This document shows, piece after piece, positions 35,707 through 43,636 of a stretch of 64,000 nt of DNA. This DNA is from JASLDZ01 sp965199975 (GTDB lineage: Bacteria; Pseudomonadota; Alphaproteobacteria; Caulobacterales; Caulobacteraceae), in assembly GCA_965199975.1 (NCBI GenBank), contig OZ241340.1:3038001-3102000 (forward strand). Reading direction: 5' to 3'. Position 1 is the first letter of the stretch; every line of letters begins with the position of its first letter. The position numbers were made by a program, and so were the translations under genes. The notes under the pieces are model-generated. The model was not told the origin of the DNA. It searched no databases and saw only the letters and a list, made by a program, of their open reading frames with translations.

Positions 35707-37815
35707 ATGCCCGTCGCCGCCCTCGCCCCGCACCCCGAAGCGGAAGACGAAGCGGCCGCGCAGGCGCGCGGCCGCTTCGCCCTTGGTTTCGAGCCGACCG
35801 TATTCATGGAGGCGCTGCGCGAAACGTATCCGGAGTTCGCCCGGGCGCCGCCGCACGATCCGCTGGCGCTCTACCTGTCGCAGCCCGACTTCGCCCGGCT
35901 GAACGCCAACGCCCTGTTCGACGAGGCGTGGTACCGGCGCGCCCACCCGGACGTGGCGCAGGCGATCGCCGAGGGGCGCGTCGTCTCCGGCCTGTTCCAT
36001 TGGCTCACGCTGGGGGCGGCCGAGGGACGCTTCCCCTCCTACGCGGTGCAGGCGCGCGCCGCCCTGCGCGGCCAGCCGGGCCCCGCCCCTGACGCGGACG
36101 GCTTCGACGCGGGCGCCTATCTCGCCGCCAACGCCGAGGCGCGGCTGCACCTGCGCCACTTCCGCCACCTGGACGCCCACGCCTACGCCGCGGGCCTCGG
36201 CCGCTGGCTCGACCCGCTCGCGCCGGCCCCCGTGGTCGTCGAGGTCGCCGCCGAGCAGACGGGCGAGCCGCTCCTCACGCCGGTGCTGGCGCTGATCAAG
36301 GCCGAGTTCGACGAGGACTGGTACTTCGCCGAATACCTCGCCGCCGACCCGAGCGCTAAAGGCTGGGTCGATCCCTGGGGGCACTATGTGCGCCGAGGCA
36401 TGCACGAGGGCTGCTCGCCCAACGCGCGCTTCTGCGAGGGCTGGTACCTGGCCTTCCACGCCGATGTGCGCGAGGCCGTGCGGGAGGGTCGGCTCGCCTG
36501 CGGCTTCCACCACTGGCTGGTCAGCGGCCGCGAGGAGGGGCGCAGCCCGCGTTTCGCGCTGGCGTCGGCTCTGGAGGCGGCCATTCCCGGCGTCACAGCG
36601 CCTGCGCTGATGGAGCGTGCGCAGGCGTTGGGCGAGCGTCTGGCGCCGATGCCGTGCACGGTCGTGGCCGGGCGCCCGCGCACCCTTTGGGTGGTGATGC
36701 CGCGGCTGAACCCGGACATCAGTTTCGGCGGCTACCGCGCCCTGTTCGAATTGTTGGCGGCGCTGCGCCCCTGGGCCGAGCGGCGCAACCTGCGGCTCTC
36801 GGTGCTGACGCTGGAGGAGCACCGCGCCAACCCCGACTACTTCCTGTGGCGCACCGCCAACCCGCGCCTGCGCCGCGCCTTCTGCGGCCTGGATATCCGC
36901 GCCCGCCACGAAGTCGACCGGCTGGAGATCGGGCCCCAGGACCGCTTCCTAGCCTACTCCTCTTGGGACGTGATCTTCGCCTCGCCCCTCGCCGCCCTGA
37001 CCGACGAGCCGCGAGTGATCAGCCTGGTGCAGGAGTACGAGCCCATCTTCCACGACTACGGCGCGGTGCGCGCCGTGAGCGACTGGGCCCTCCAGCTGCC
37101 GAGCTACCCCATCTTCAATAGCTCGGCGCTGCGCGACTTCTTCGCCGCGGAGGACTTGGGCCTGTTTCGCGCCAAGGCTCACGCGCAGGCGGGCTGCGAC
37201 TACGCCACCTTCGAGCACGTGGTGGCGCGCCTTCCCCAACAGAGCGCCGCCGACATGCGCGCACGGCGCACGCGCCACTGCGCCATCTACGCGCGCCCGG
37301 AGGGGCACGCGGCGCGCAACCTCTACGAACTGGTCGAGCTGGCGCTGAAGGCGCTGTGCAGCCGGGGAGCCTTTGATGCGCGCTGGAGCTTCACCGGTCT
37401 GGGCTGCCTCGCGCCCGCGCCGCCCGTCGACCTAGGCGGCGGCCACCGGCTCGTCTTCGCCCCCAAGCTCGGCGAGACGGAGTACGGGAACCTGGTGCGC
37501 CAGCTCGATCTGGGGATCAGCCTGATGTACGCGCCGCACCCCAGCGTCATGCCCTTCGAGTTCGCCACCACGGGCGCGCTGGTGGTGACCAACACCTTCT
37601 CCAACCGTCCGGCGGCGTGGTTCGAGCGCGTCTCGCGCAACATCGTGGCGGGCGAGCCCACCGTGCCCGGCGTGGTCGCCGCCATCGAGGGGGCTCTGGC
37701 GCGCATGGACGATGTCGACGCGCGCGCCGCCAACGCCTACGCGCCCCCCATCGCCGACTGGCCCCAGGTGTTCGACGCCGCCTTCCTGGACGACACGGTC
37801 GGGCGCCTGCTGTAG
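35707..37815 (+). CDS. WsaF-like GT4 glycosyltransferase with N-terminal repeats
   Basis: A 702-residue cytoplasmic protein. Residues ~40-310 hold two or three degenerate repeats of the type FDEAWYRRAHPDVAQAIAEG...LFHWLTLGAAEGRFPS (landmarks FDEDWYFAEYL, WGHYVRRGMHEGCSP, FCEGWYLAFHADV, FHHWLVSGREEGRSP). These are seen next to polysaccharide glycosyltransferases. From ~330 a WsaF/rhamnosyltransferase-like GT4 part follows (VVMPRLNPDISFGGYRALFELL, VISLVQEYEPIFHDYG, PFEFATTGALVVTNTFSN). It is divergent from the acyl-AMP ligase gene across a ~100-base, AT-richer gap that holds a GGTTG...CAACC dyad (35658-35679). A role in surface-glycan assembly is likely. Confidence 0.85.
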   Translation: MPVAALAPHPEAEDEAAAQARGRFALGFEPTVFMEALRETYPEFARAPPHDPLALYLSQPDFARLNANALFDEAWYRRAHPDVAQAIAEGRVVSGLFHWLTLGAAEGRFPSYAVQARAALRGQPGPAPDADGFDAGAYLAANAEARLHLRHFRHLDAHAYAAGLGRWLDPLAPAPVVVEVAAEQTGEPLLTPVLALIKAEFDEDWYFAEYLAADPSAKGWVDPWGHYVRRGMHEGCSPNARFCEGWYLAFHADVREAVREGRLACGFHHWLVSGREEGRSPRFALASALEAAIPGVTAPALMERAQALGERLAPMPCTVVAGRPRTLWVVMPRLNPDISFGGYRALFELLAALRPWAERRNLRLSVLTLEEHRANPDYFLWRTANPRLRRAFCGLDIRARHEVDRLEIGPQDRFLAYSSWDVIFASPLAALTDEPRVISLVQEYEPIFHDYGAVRAVSDWALQLPSYPIFNSSALRDFFAAEDLGLFRAKAHAQAGCDYATFEHVVARLPQQSAADMRARRTRHCAIYARPEGHAARNLYELVELALKALCSRGAFDARWSFTGLGCLAPAPPVDLGGGHRLVFAPKLGETEYGNLVRQLDLGISLMYAPHPSVMPFEFATTGALVVTNTFSNRPAAWFERVSRNIVAGEPTVPGVVAAIEGALARMDDVDARAANAYAPPIADWPQVFDAAFLDDTVGRLL

Positions 37816-37844
37816 CTCCCCTCCCCCATCAGGTGGGAAGGGAG
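37816..37844. terminator. Imperfect hairpin between the convergent glycosyltransferase and rimM genes
   Basis: A C-rich arm (37816-37825) can pair imperfectly with GGGAAGGGAG (37835-37844), covering the end of rimM. It has one mismatch and no T-run. It is placed where a shared terminator would be expected, but its strength is doubtful. Confidence 0.35.
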
Positions 37845-38365
37845 TCCTCGACGAGCACCAGCGCTCGCCCCGCCACGTCCACCTCGGGCACGGCTTCGCG
37901 GGTGAAGGGGATCAGCCGGCTGCGGCCCCCGTCGCCAGGGTCCAGCTCCAGGATGTCACCCGCGCCGTGGTTGAACACCGCCTTGATGCGGCCGAGCGGC
38001 GCGCCATCGGGATCGCGCGCCTCCATGCCGATCAGGTCGTGCAGGTAGAACTCGTCCTCCTCCGGCGCCGGCAGGGCGTCTCGGGGAACGTGCAGCTTGA
38101 GGCCGCGCAACGCATCGGCCGCCTCCTTGCTGTCGACGCCGACGGCGCGGACGATCAGCTCGGGCGACTTGGCCGCTCGACCGCCGCTCAGCTCCAGCAC
38201 GGGCGCTCCATGATCGTCGAGCAGGGAACCGTAGCCGAGGAGCGTGGCGGGCTCCTCAGTATAGCTCGTGATCCGCACCTCGCCGCGGACGCCGAAGGCG
38301 CCCGCCACGCGGCCGACGAGGACGAGCCCCGCCGGCCGCTCAGGCGCTGTCCCGTTCGGGCTCAC
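37829..38365 (-). CDS. rimM: 16S rRNA processing protein RimM
   Basis: A 178-residue protein needed for maturation of the 30S subunit. It binds S19 and the 16S head. The N-terminal RimM domain opens LVLVGRVAGAFGVRGEVRI. The PRC-barrel half has EEDEFYLHDLIGMEARD and LIPFTREAVPEVDVAGR. It starts at GTG overlapping the rpsP stop (GTGA). The usual next genes, trmD and rplS, are absent; the glycosyltransferase gene converges instead. Confidence 0.96.
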   Translation of the reverse strand: MSPNGTAPERPAGLVLVGRVAGAFGVRGEVRITSYTEEPATLLGYGSLLDDHGAPVLELSGGRAAKSPELIVRAVGVDSKEAADALRGLKLHVPRDALPAPEEDEFYLHDLIGMEARDPDGAPLGRIKAVFNHGAGDILELDPGDGGRSRLIPFTREAVPEVDVAGRALVLVEDSLPT

Positions 38366-38907
38366 GCCTCGACGGCTGTCTCTTCCTTGGCGGCGGCCTC
38401 GCCCGAGGCGGCCTCCTCCGGCGCCTCGACGGCGGGGGCGGCTTCAGGAGTGGGCGCCTCCTCGGCGGCCGGCGCCTCTTCGACCGCGGGCTCCTCGGCG
38501 GGCGGGTTGGCGGCGCGCTCGGCGGCGGCGGCGTCCGCCTCCGCCTTGGCGTTGGCTTCGGCTTCCTTGCGGTCGGCTTCGCGCTGCGCCTTCTCGGCGA
38601 CGCGCTCCTGCGCCTTCTTGCCGGGCTCGCCCTTCTTGGGGTTGTCACCGTGCTCCCACTTCACCAGCCCCTCGGCCGATAGGAAGCGCGCCACCCGGTC
38701 GGTGGGCTGGGCGCCCTTGCCCAACCACTCCTGGATGCGGTCCAGCTTCAGGCGCAGCCGCTCTGGGCTGTCCTTGGCCACCAGCGGGTTGAAGGTGCCC
38801 ACCTGCTCGATGAACTTGCCGTCGCGCGCCGCATGGCTGTCGGCGACGACGATGTAGTAGTAGGGGCGCTTCTTGGCGCCGCCTCGGGAAAGTCGGATCT
38901 TCAGCAT
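38362..38907 (-). CDS. rpsP: 30S ribosomal protein S16 with long acidic tail
   Basis: A 181-residue protein. The first ~85 residues are canonical S16 (LKIRLSRGGAKKRPYYYIVVADS, FIEQVGTFNPL, RIQEWLGKGAQPTDRVARFL). The remaining ~90 residues are a Lys/Ala/Glu helix followed by an Ala/Pro/Glu-rich tail, far longer than the roughly 80-90-residue S16 of most bacteria but of a type seen in some alphaproteobacteria. It lies between ffh and rimM in one operon. ATG 38907 is clear. Confidence 0.97.
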   Translation of the reverse strand: MLKIRLSRGGAKKRPYYYIVVADSHAARDGKFIEQVGTFNPLVAKDSPERLRLKLDRIQEWLGKGAQPTDRVARFLSAEGLVKWEHGDNPKKGEPGKKAQERVAEKAQREADRKEAEANAKAEADAAAAERAANPPAEEPAVEEAPAAEEAPTPEAAPAVEAPEEAASGEAAAKEETAVEA

Positions 38908-38937
38908 TGCTTGTCTCTTCTGTCCTTGAGGTCTGTG

Positions 38938-40521
38938 TTATTTCTTCTTGAACGGCGAACCGCCGCCGAGGCCGGCGAGCGAACCGAGCTTTCCAAGATC
39001 GAGGCCGGGGGGAAGGGCGGGGCCCTCTCCCGGCGCGCCGGGAGGCTTGCCGCCGCCCAGCGCCTTGAGCCGCGCGAGGTCGGCCGCGCCGCCCCCCATG
39101 CCGCCGCCCGGCGGGGTGAAGCCCTTGGGCAGCCCCGGCATGCCGCCGCCACCGCCGCCACCCATGCCGCCGAGCGCCGCGGCCATCTTCATCATGCCCT
39201 TGCCGCCGTCGCGACTCATGGCCTTGAACATGTCGGCCATCTGGCGGTGCTGCTTGAGGAGGCGGTTCACCTCCGACACCTCCACCCCCGAGCCCGACGC
39301 GATGCGGCGCTTGCGCGAGGCGTTGAGCACGTCGGGCTTCTTGCGCTCGGAAGGCGTCATCGACGAGATGATCGCTCCCTGGCGCGCAAACATCTTGTCG
39401 CCGGCCTCGCCGCCCATGCCGCTCTCGGCCAGCTGCTTCTTCATCCCGCGCACGCCGGGCAGCATGCCCATGATGCCGCCGACGCCGCCCAGCTTCTTCA
39501 TCTGCTGCAGCTGCTCGGCCAGGTCATCGAGGTCGAACTGGCCCTTGGCCAGCTTCTTCCCCATGCGCTCGGCCTTGGCGTGGTCGATCTCGGCCGAGGC
39601 CTTCTCGACCAGCGCCACGATGTCGCCCGCGCCCAGGATGCGGCCGGCCACGCGGCGCGCGTCGAACACCTCCAGCGCGTCGATCTTCTCGCCCGCGCCC
39701 AGGAACTTGATCGGCAGGCCGGTGACATGGCGCATGGAAAGCGCTGCGCCGCCGCGGCTGTCGCCGTCGGTGCGGGTGAGCACGAGGCCGGTCAGCGGCA
39801 GGCGCTCGTGGAAGGCCTTGGCGGTCTTCACCGCGTCCTGGCCGGTCAGGGCGTCGGCCACCAGCAGGGTCTCGGTGGGGGAGCTGATGCGGGCGATCTC
39901 GGCCGCCTCGCTCATCATCGCCTCGTCCAGCGTGGTGCGTCCTGCGGTGTCGAGGATCACAACGTCGTAGCCGCCGAGCCTGCCGGCCTGCAGGGCGCGG
40001 CGCGCGATGTCGGGCGCGCTCTGCCCGGCCACGATGGGCAGCACGTCGACCTCGGCCTGCTTGCCCAGCGTCGCCAGCTGCTCCATCGCCGCCGGTCGCC
40101 GCGTGTCGAGCGAGGCCATCAAGACCTTCTTGCGCTCGACCTTGGAGAGCCGCACCGCCAGCTTGGCCGAAGTGGTGGTCTTGCCCGACCCCTGCAGGCC
40201 GCTCATCAGGATCACGCTGGGCGGGGTGACCTCCAGCTGCAGGCCGACCGGCTCCTCGCCGCCCAGCATGTCGACCAGCCCGTCGTGGACGATCTTCACC
40301 ACCTGCTCGGACGGCTTGACCGCCTTGATCACCGCCTCGCCCGTGGCCTCGACACGGGCCTTGGCGACGAACTCCTTGACCACCGGCAGCGCCACGTCGG
40401 CGTCGAGCAGCGCCAGGCGCACCTCGCGCAGCGCCTCGTCCACATCGGCGGCCGACAGCACGCCGCGACCGGTCAGCCGGTCGAAGACGCCTGTCAGGCG
40501 GTCGCCAAGGGATTCGAACAT
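38938..40521 (-). CDS. ffh: Signal recognition particle protein Ffh
   Basis: A 527-residue SRP GTPase. An N-domain precedes the P-loop GLQGSGKTT at 108-116, then LDTRRPAA, ILDTAGRT and LTRTDGDSRGG in the G-domain. The Met-rich M-domain begins near residue 330 (IMGMLPGVRGMKKQL, then the RRKRIA-like basic stretch). A Gly/Met/Pro-rich tail extends it beyond the usual ~450 residues. It targets membrane proteins with 4.5S RNA and FtsY. It is the first gene of the ffh-rpsP-rimM operon. Confidence 0.98.
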   Translation of the reverse strand: MFESLGDRLTGVFDRLTGRGVLSAADVDEALREVRLALLDADVALPVVKEFVAKARVEATGEAVIKAVKPSEQVVKIVHDGLVDMLGGEEPVGLQLEVTPPSVILMSGLQGSGKTTTSAKLAVRLSKVERKKVLMASLDTRRPAAMEQLATLGKQAEVDVLPIVAGQSAPDIARRALQAGRLGGYDVVILDTAGRTTLDEAMMSEAAEIARISSPTETLLVADALTGQDAVKTAKAFHERLPLTGLVLTRTDGDSRGGAALSMRHVTGLPIKFLGAGEKIDALEVFDARRVAGRILGAGDIVALVEKASAEIDHAKAERMGKKLAKGQFDLDDLAEQLQQMKKLGGVGGIMGMLPGVRGMKKQLAESGMGGEAGDKMFARQGAIISSMTPSERKKPDVLNASRKRRIASGSGVEVSEVNRLLKQHRQMADMFKAMSRDGGKGMMKMAAALGGMGGGGGGGMPGLPKGFTPPGGGMGGGAADLARLKALGGGKPPGAPGEGPALPPGLDLGKLGSLAGLGGGSPFKKK

Positions 40522-40779
40522 GCCTTACCTCACGCCGACCCGCCGCCAAACGCAGTCAACCCCCGCGAGCGCGACGCGCCGACGGGGGGCCTCTCCGCCC
40601 TCGTCCGCGCCAGGGCGCGGGGTCGTGGCGGTGGAGGGCGCGTTTGGAGTGCGCCGAAGCAAAAGCGTCTACGCCGCGTCCGCGCCCGTGTCCAGGGTAG
40701 GCGCGGCGTTGCCTCGCCAGAGCGGCCTCTCTAGTCTTGAGCACACAGGGTGGGAGGCGACAAGTCTTGCGAGTGACCG

Positions 40780-41733
40780 ATGAGTGACTACGAACTGCGC
40801 ATCGGCGACCAACCGATGCACCGCGACACCCTTCGCCTCTACAGCCACTTCGGCTTCGACGAGAGCGAAATTCCGGTGCTGGAGCGCCTGGTCGATCCCG
40901 ACGCCAAGGCCGAACCAGGCTTCGTCACGGAACAATACGGCCTGCGCACCCGCGTCGCCAACATGTGGCCGGAGATCCAGCCGTTCGATGGCGTGCTGGT
41001 GGGGCTTCCCATGCCCGGCAACTGGCACTGGGGCGCGGGCGAGTGGCTGGCGCTGAGCCGCAGCGTGCTCTCCGCCGAAGGCGGTCGCTATCGGGTGATG
41101 GAGCTTGGAGCCGGTTGGGGTCCGGCCTGCGTCGGCGGCGCGGTGATGGCGCGCCGCCACGGGATCGCCGACATCGCCATGACCGCCGTGGAGGGCGATG
41201 CGCACCACTTTGGTTTCCTGCGCCAGCACCTGATCGACAACGGCTTCGACCCCGACCGGCACACGCTGCTGGAGGCGGCGGTCGGCGTGCGCGACGGGCA
41301 TGCCGAGTTCCCCGAAACGGAGGCGGCCGCGACCACCTACGGCAACCGGCCGATGGATCGGGACGGGGACTACCTGGGCCGCCCTATCGCCCACACGCGC
41401 AGGGTCAAGATGTGGTCGTTCCGCAAGCTGCTACGCGCCGAGCCGCTCTGGGACCTCGTGCACGTGGACGTGCAGGGCGGGGAGATGGACATCTGCCGCT
41501 CCGCCCGGCGCGAGCTGTCGGCGCGGGTCGCGCGCATCTGCCTCGGCACCCACTCGCGCAAGCTCGACGGCGACCTCTTCGATCTGTTCTGGCGTCTTGG
41601 CTGGGTGCTGGAGAACGAGCACCCCACGCGCATGGTCTGGGCCCAGGGCGCCAAGTCGCAGGAGGCGATGAACATGGCCGACGGCCTGCAAGTCTGGCGC
41701 AACCCGCGCCTGCGGCCCGATGCGGTGACCTGA
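40780..41733 (+). CDS. FkbM-family SAM-dependent methyltransferase
   Basis: A 317-residue Rossmann-fold methyltransferase. Motif I is VMELGAGWGPACVGG (near residue 107), followed by TAVEGDAHHFGFLRQHL. HVDVQGGEMDICRSA is the FkbM-type acidic loop. Such enzymes methylate sugars or small molecules; this one could act on surface glycans but no direct link is visible. It is divergent from ffh over a 258-base gap in which I see no other gene. Confidence 0.85.
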   Translation: MSDYELRIGDQPMHRDTLRLYSHFGFDESEIPVLERLVDPDAKAEPGFVTEQYGLRTRVANMWPEIQPFDGVLVGLPMPGNWHWGAGEWLALSRSVLSAEGGRYRVMELGAGWGPACVGGAVMARRHGIADIAMTAVEGDAHHFGFLRQHLIDNGFDPDRHTLLEAAVGVRDGHAEFPETEAAATTYGNRPMDRDGDYLGRPIAHTRRVKMWSFRKLLRAEPLWDLVHVDVQGGEMDICRSARRELSARVARICLGTHSRKLDGDLFDLFWRLGWVLENEHPTRMVWAQGAKSQEAMNMADGLQVWRNPRLRPDAVT

Positions 41734-41791
41734 GCGGCGCGGCGCCGCCCCTGTGACGGCGTCGCGGAGCGGACTATCCTGCGCGAGTCCC

Positions 41792-43636
41792 ATGCCCATC
41801 CGCCGCCTCCCGTCGCGCACCGTGGACCGCATCGCCGCGGGCGAGGTGGTCGAGCGCCCTGCCAACGCCGTCAAGGAGCTGGTGGAGAACGCGCTCGACG
41901 CCGGCGCCGCCCACATCGAGGTGCAGGTGGAGGGCGGCGGCCTGCGCCGCATACTGGTGGCCGACGACGGCTGCGGGCTGGACGCCGACGAACTGGCGCT
42001 GGCGGTGGAGCGCCACGCCACCTCCAAGCTGCCGGAGCGAGCCGACGGCGAGGCCGACCTCCTGGCGATCGCCACCCTTGGCTTCCGCGGCGAGGCGCTG
42101 CCCTCGATCGGTTCGGTCTCGCGGCTGCGGCTGGCGAGCCGCCCCCGCGCCGGCGGCGAGGCGCACGGGCTGGAGGTCGAGGCGGGGACGGTCGGCGCGG
42201 TCGGCCCTGCCGCATTCGCCGGCCCTTCCGGCGGGCCGCACGGCCTGCGCATCGAGGTGCGCGACCTGTTCCACGCCACGCCCGCGCGGCTCAAGTTCAT
42301 GAAGAGCGAGCGCGCCGAGGCGCTGGCCATCGCCGACGAGCTCAAGCGCCACGCCATGGCCCGGCCGACGGTGGGCTTCACGCTTGAGATCGATGGCCGC
42401 CGCGTATTCCGCTTCGCGCCCGAAGCGCCCGACGAGCCGGGGCGGCTGGCCCGGCTGGCCTCGGTGCTGGGCCGCGACTTCGAGGCCAATGCGCTGGCCG
42501 TCGATCAGGCTCGCGACGCGGTGCGCCTGTCGGGCTTCGTGGGGCTGCCGACCTTCCACCGGGGCGACGCGCGCCACCAGCACCTGTTCGTCAACGGTCG
42601 CCCGGTGAAGGATCGCCTTCTGGCCGGCGCCCTGCGCGCCGCCTACGCCGACGTGCTGGCGCGCGACCGCCACCCGGTGGCCGCGCTGTTCCTGCACCTC
42701 GCGCCAGAGCTGGTCGACGTCAACGTCCACCCCGCCAAGGCCGAGGTGCGCTTCCGCGACCCCGCCGGCGTGCGCGGGCTGATCGTCGGCGGCCTGCGCC
42801 ATGTGCTGGCCGCCCAGGGTTGGCGCGCCTCCTCAACGCTGGCCGAGGCCACGCTGGAGACGCTGCGGGCGGGAGGCGCTGGCTCGGGCGGCCATCCAGG
42901 ATGGACGCCGCCGCCCTCGGCCGGGGGATGGAGCGCGGCGGGCGCATGGCGCGAGGCCGCCGCCTTGCCGGGGCTGGCCGAACCCTCCGCCCGCGTCGAG
43001 CCCTGGGCGGCGTCGGTTCCCGTCGACGCGGCGCCGGGCGAGCTGGCCGAGGCTCGGCCGCTCGGCGCGGCCCGGGCGCAGCTGCACGAGTGCTACGTGG
43101 TGGCGCAGACGCGCGACGGTGTAGTCATCGTCGACCAGCATGCGGCGCACGAGCGGCTGGTCTACGAACGGCTCAAGGCCGAGGCCGCGGCCGGCGGCGC
43201 GCAACGCCAGGCGCTGCTGCTGCCCGAGGTGGTCGAGCTTGATCCGGCAGACGCCGAGCGCGTGGCCGCCGCCGCGCCCGCGCTGGAAGCGCTGGGCCTG
43301 GTGCTGGAGGCGTTCGGCCCGGGCGCCGTCCTCGTGCGGGAGACGCCAGCGCTCCTCGGCGCCAGGGCGGACACGGGCGGGCTGGTGCGCGACCTCGCCG
43401 ACGACCTGGCCGAGACCGGCTCGCCGCTGGCGCTGGAAGAGCGGCTGGCGCAGGTGCTGGCCACCGCCGCCTGCCGCGGCAGCGTGCGCTCGGGCCGGCG
43501 GCTGACGGGCGAGGAGATGAACGCCCTCCTGCGCCAGATGGAGGCCACCCCCCGCTCGGGCCAGTGCAACCACGGTCGGCCGACCTGGGTGGAGCTCAAG
43601 CTGGACGACATCGAGCGGCTGTTCGGGCGGCGCTAG
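41792..43636 (+). CDS. mutL: DNA mismatch repair protein MutL
   Basis: A 614-residue protein. The GHKL ATPase N-terminus shows RIAAGEVVERPANAVKELVENALDAG, VADDGCG, and ATSKL...TLGFRGEALPSI. The C-terminal domain includes the endonuclease motif DQHAAHERLVYE (near residue 447), as expected in bacteria lacking MutH. It ends CNHGRPTWVELKLDDIERLFGRR (landmarks CNHGRPT, IERLFGR). MutL nicks DNA and couples MutS to repair. ATG 41792 was chosen over an upstream GTG-like frame. Its 3' end overlaps the convergent protease gene by 4 bases. Confidence 0.97.
   Translation: MPIRRLPSRTVDRIAAGEVVERPANAVKELVENALDAGAAHIEVQVEGGGLRRILVADDGCGLDADELALAVERHATSKLPERADGEADLLAIATLGFRGEALPSIGSVSRLRLASRPRAGGEAHGLEVEAGTVGAVGPAAFAGPSGGPHGLRIEVRDLFHATPARLKFMKSERAEALAIADELKRHAMARPTVGFTLEIDGRRVFRFAPEAPDEPGRLARLASVLGRDFEANALAVDQARDAVRLSGFVGLPTFHRGDARHQHLFVNGRPVKDRLLAGALRAAYADVLARDRHPVAALFLHLAPELVDVNVHPAKAEVRFRDPAGVRGLIVGGLRHVLAAQGWRASSTLAEATLETLRAGGAGSGGHPGWTPPPSAGGWSAAGAWREAAALPGLAEPSARVEPWAASVPVDAAPGELAEARPLGAARAQLHECYVVAQTRDGVVIVDQHAAHERLVYERLKAEAAAGGAQRQALLLPEVVELDPADAERVAAAAPALEALGLVLEAFGPGAVLVRETPALLGARADTGGLVRDLADDLAETGSPLALEERLAQVLATAACRGSVRSGRRLTGEEMNALLRQMEATPRSGQCNHGRPTWVELKLDDIERLFGRR

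Noticed and set aside
40522..40779. A 4.5S RNA or tRNA gene in the gap beside ffh
   Set aside because: No cloverleaf or SRP-RNA hairpin with the conserved tetraloop could be recognised.
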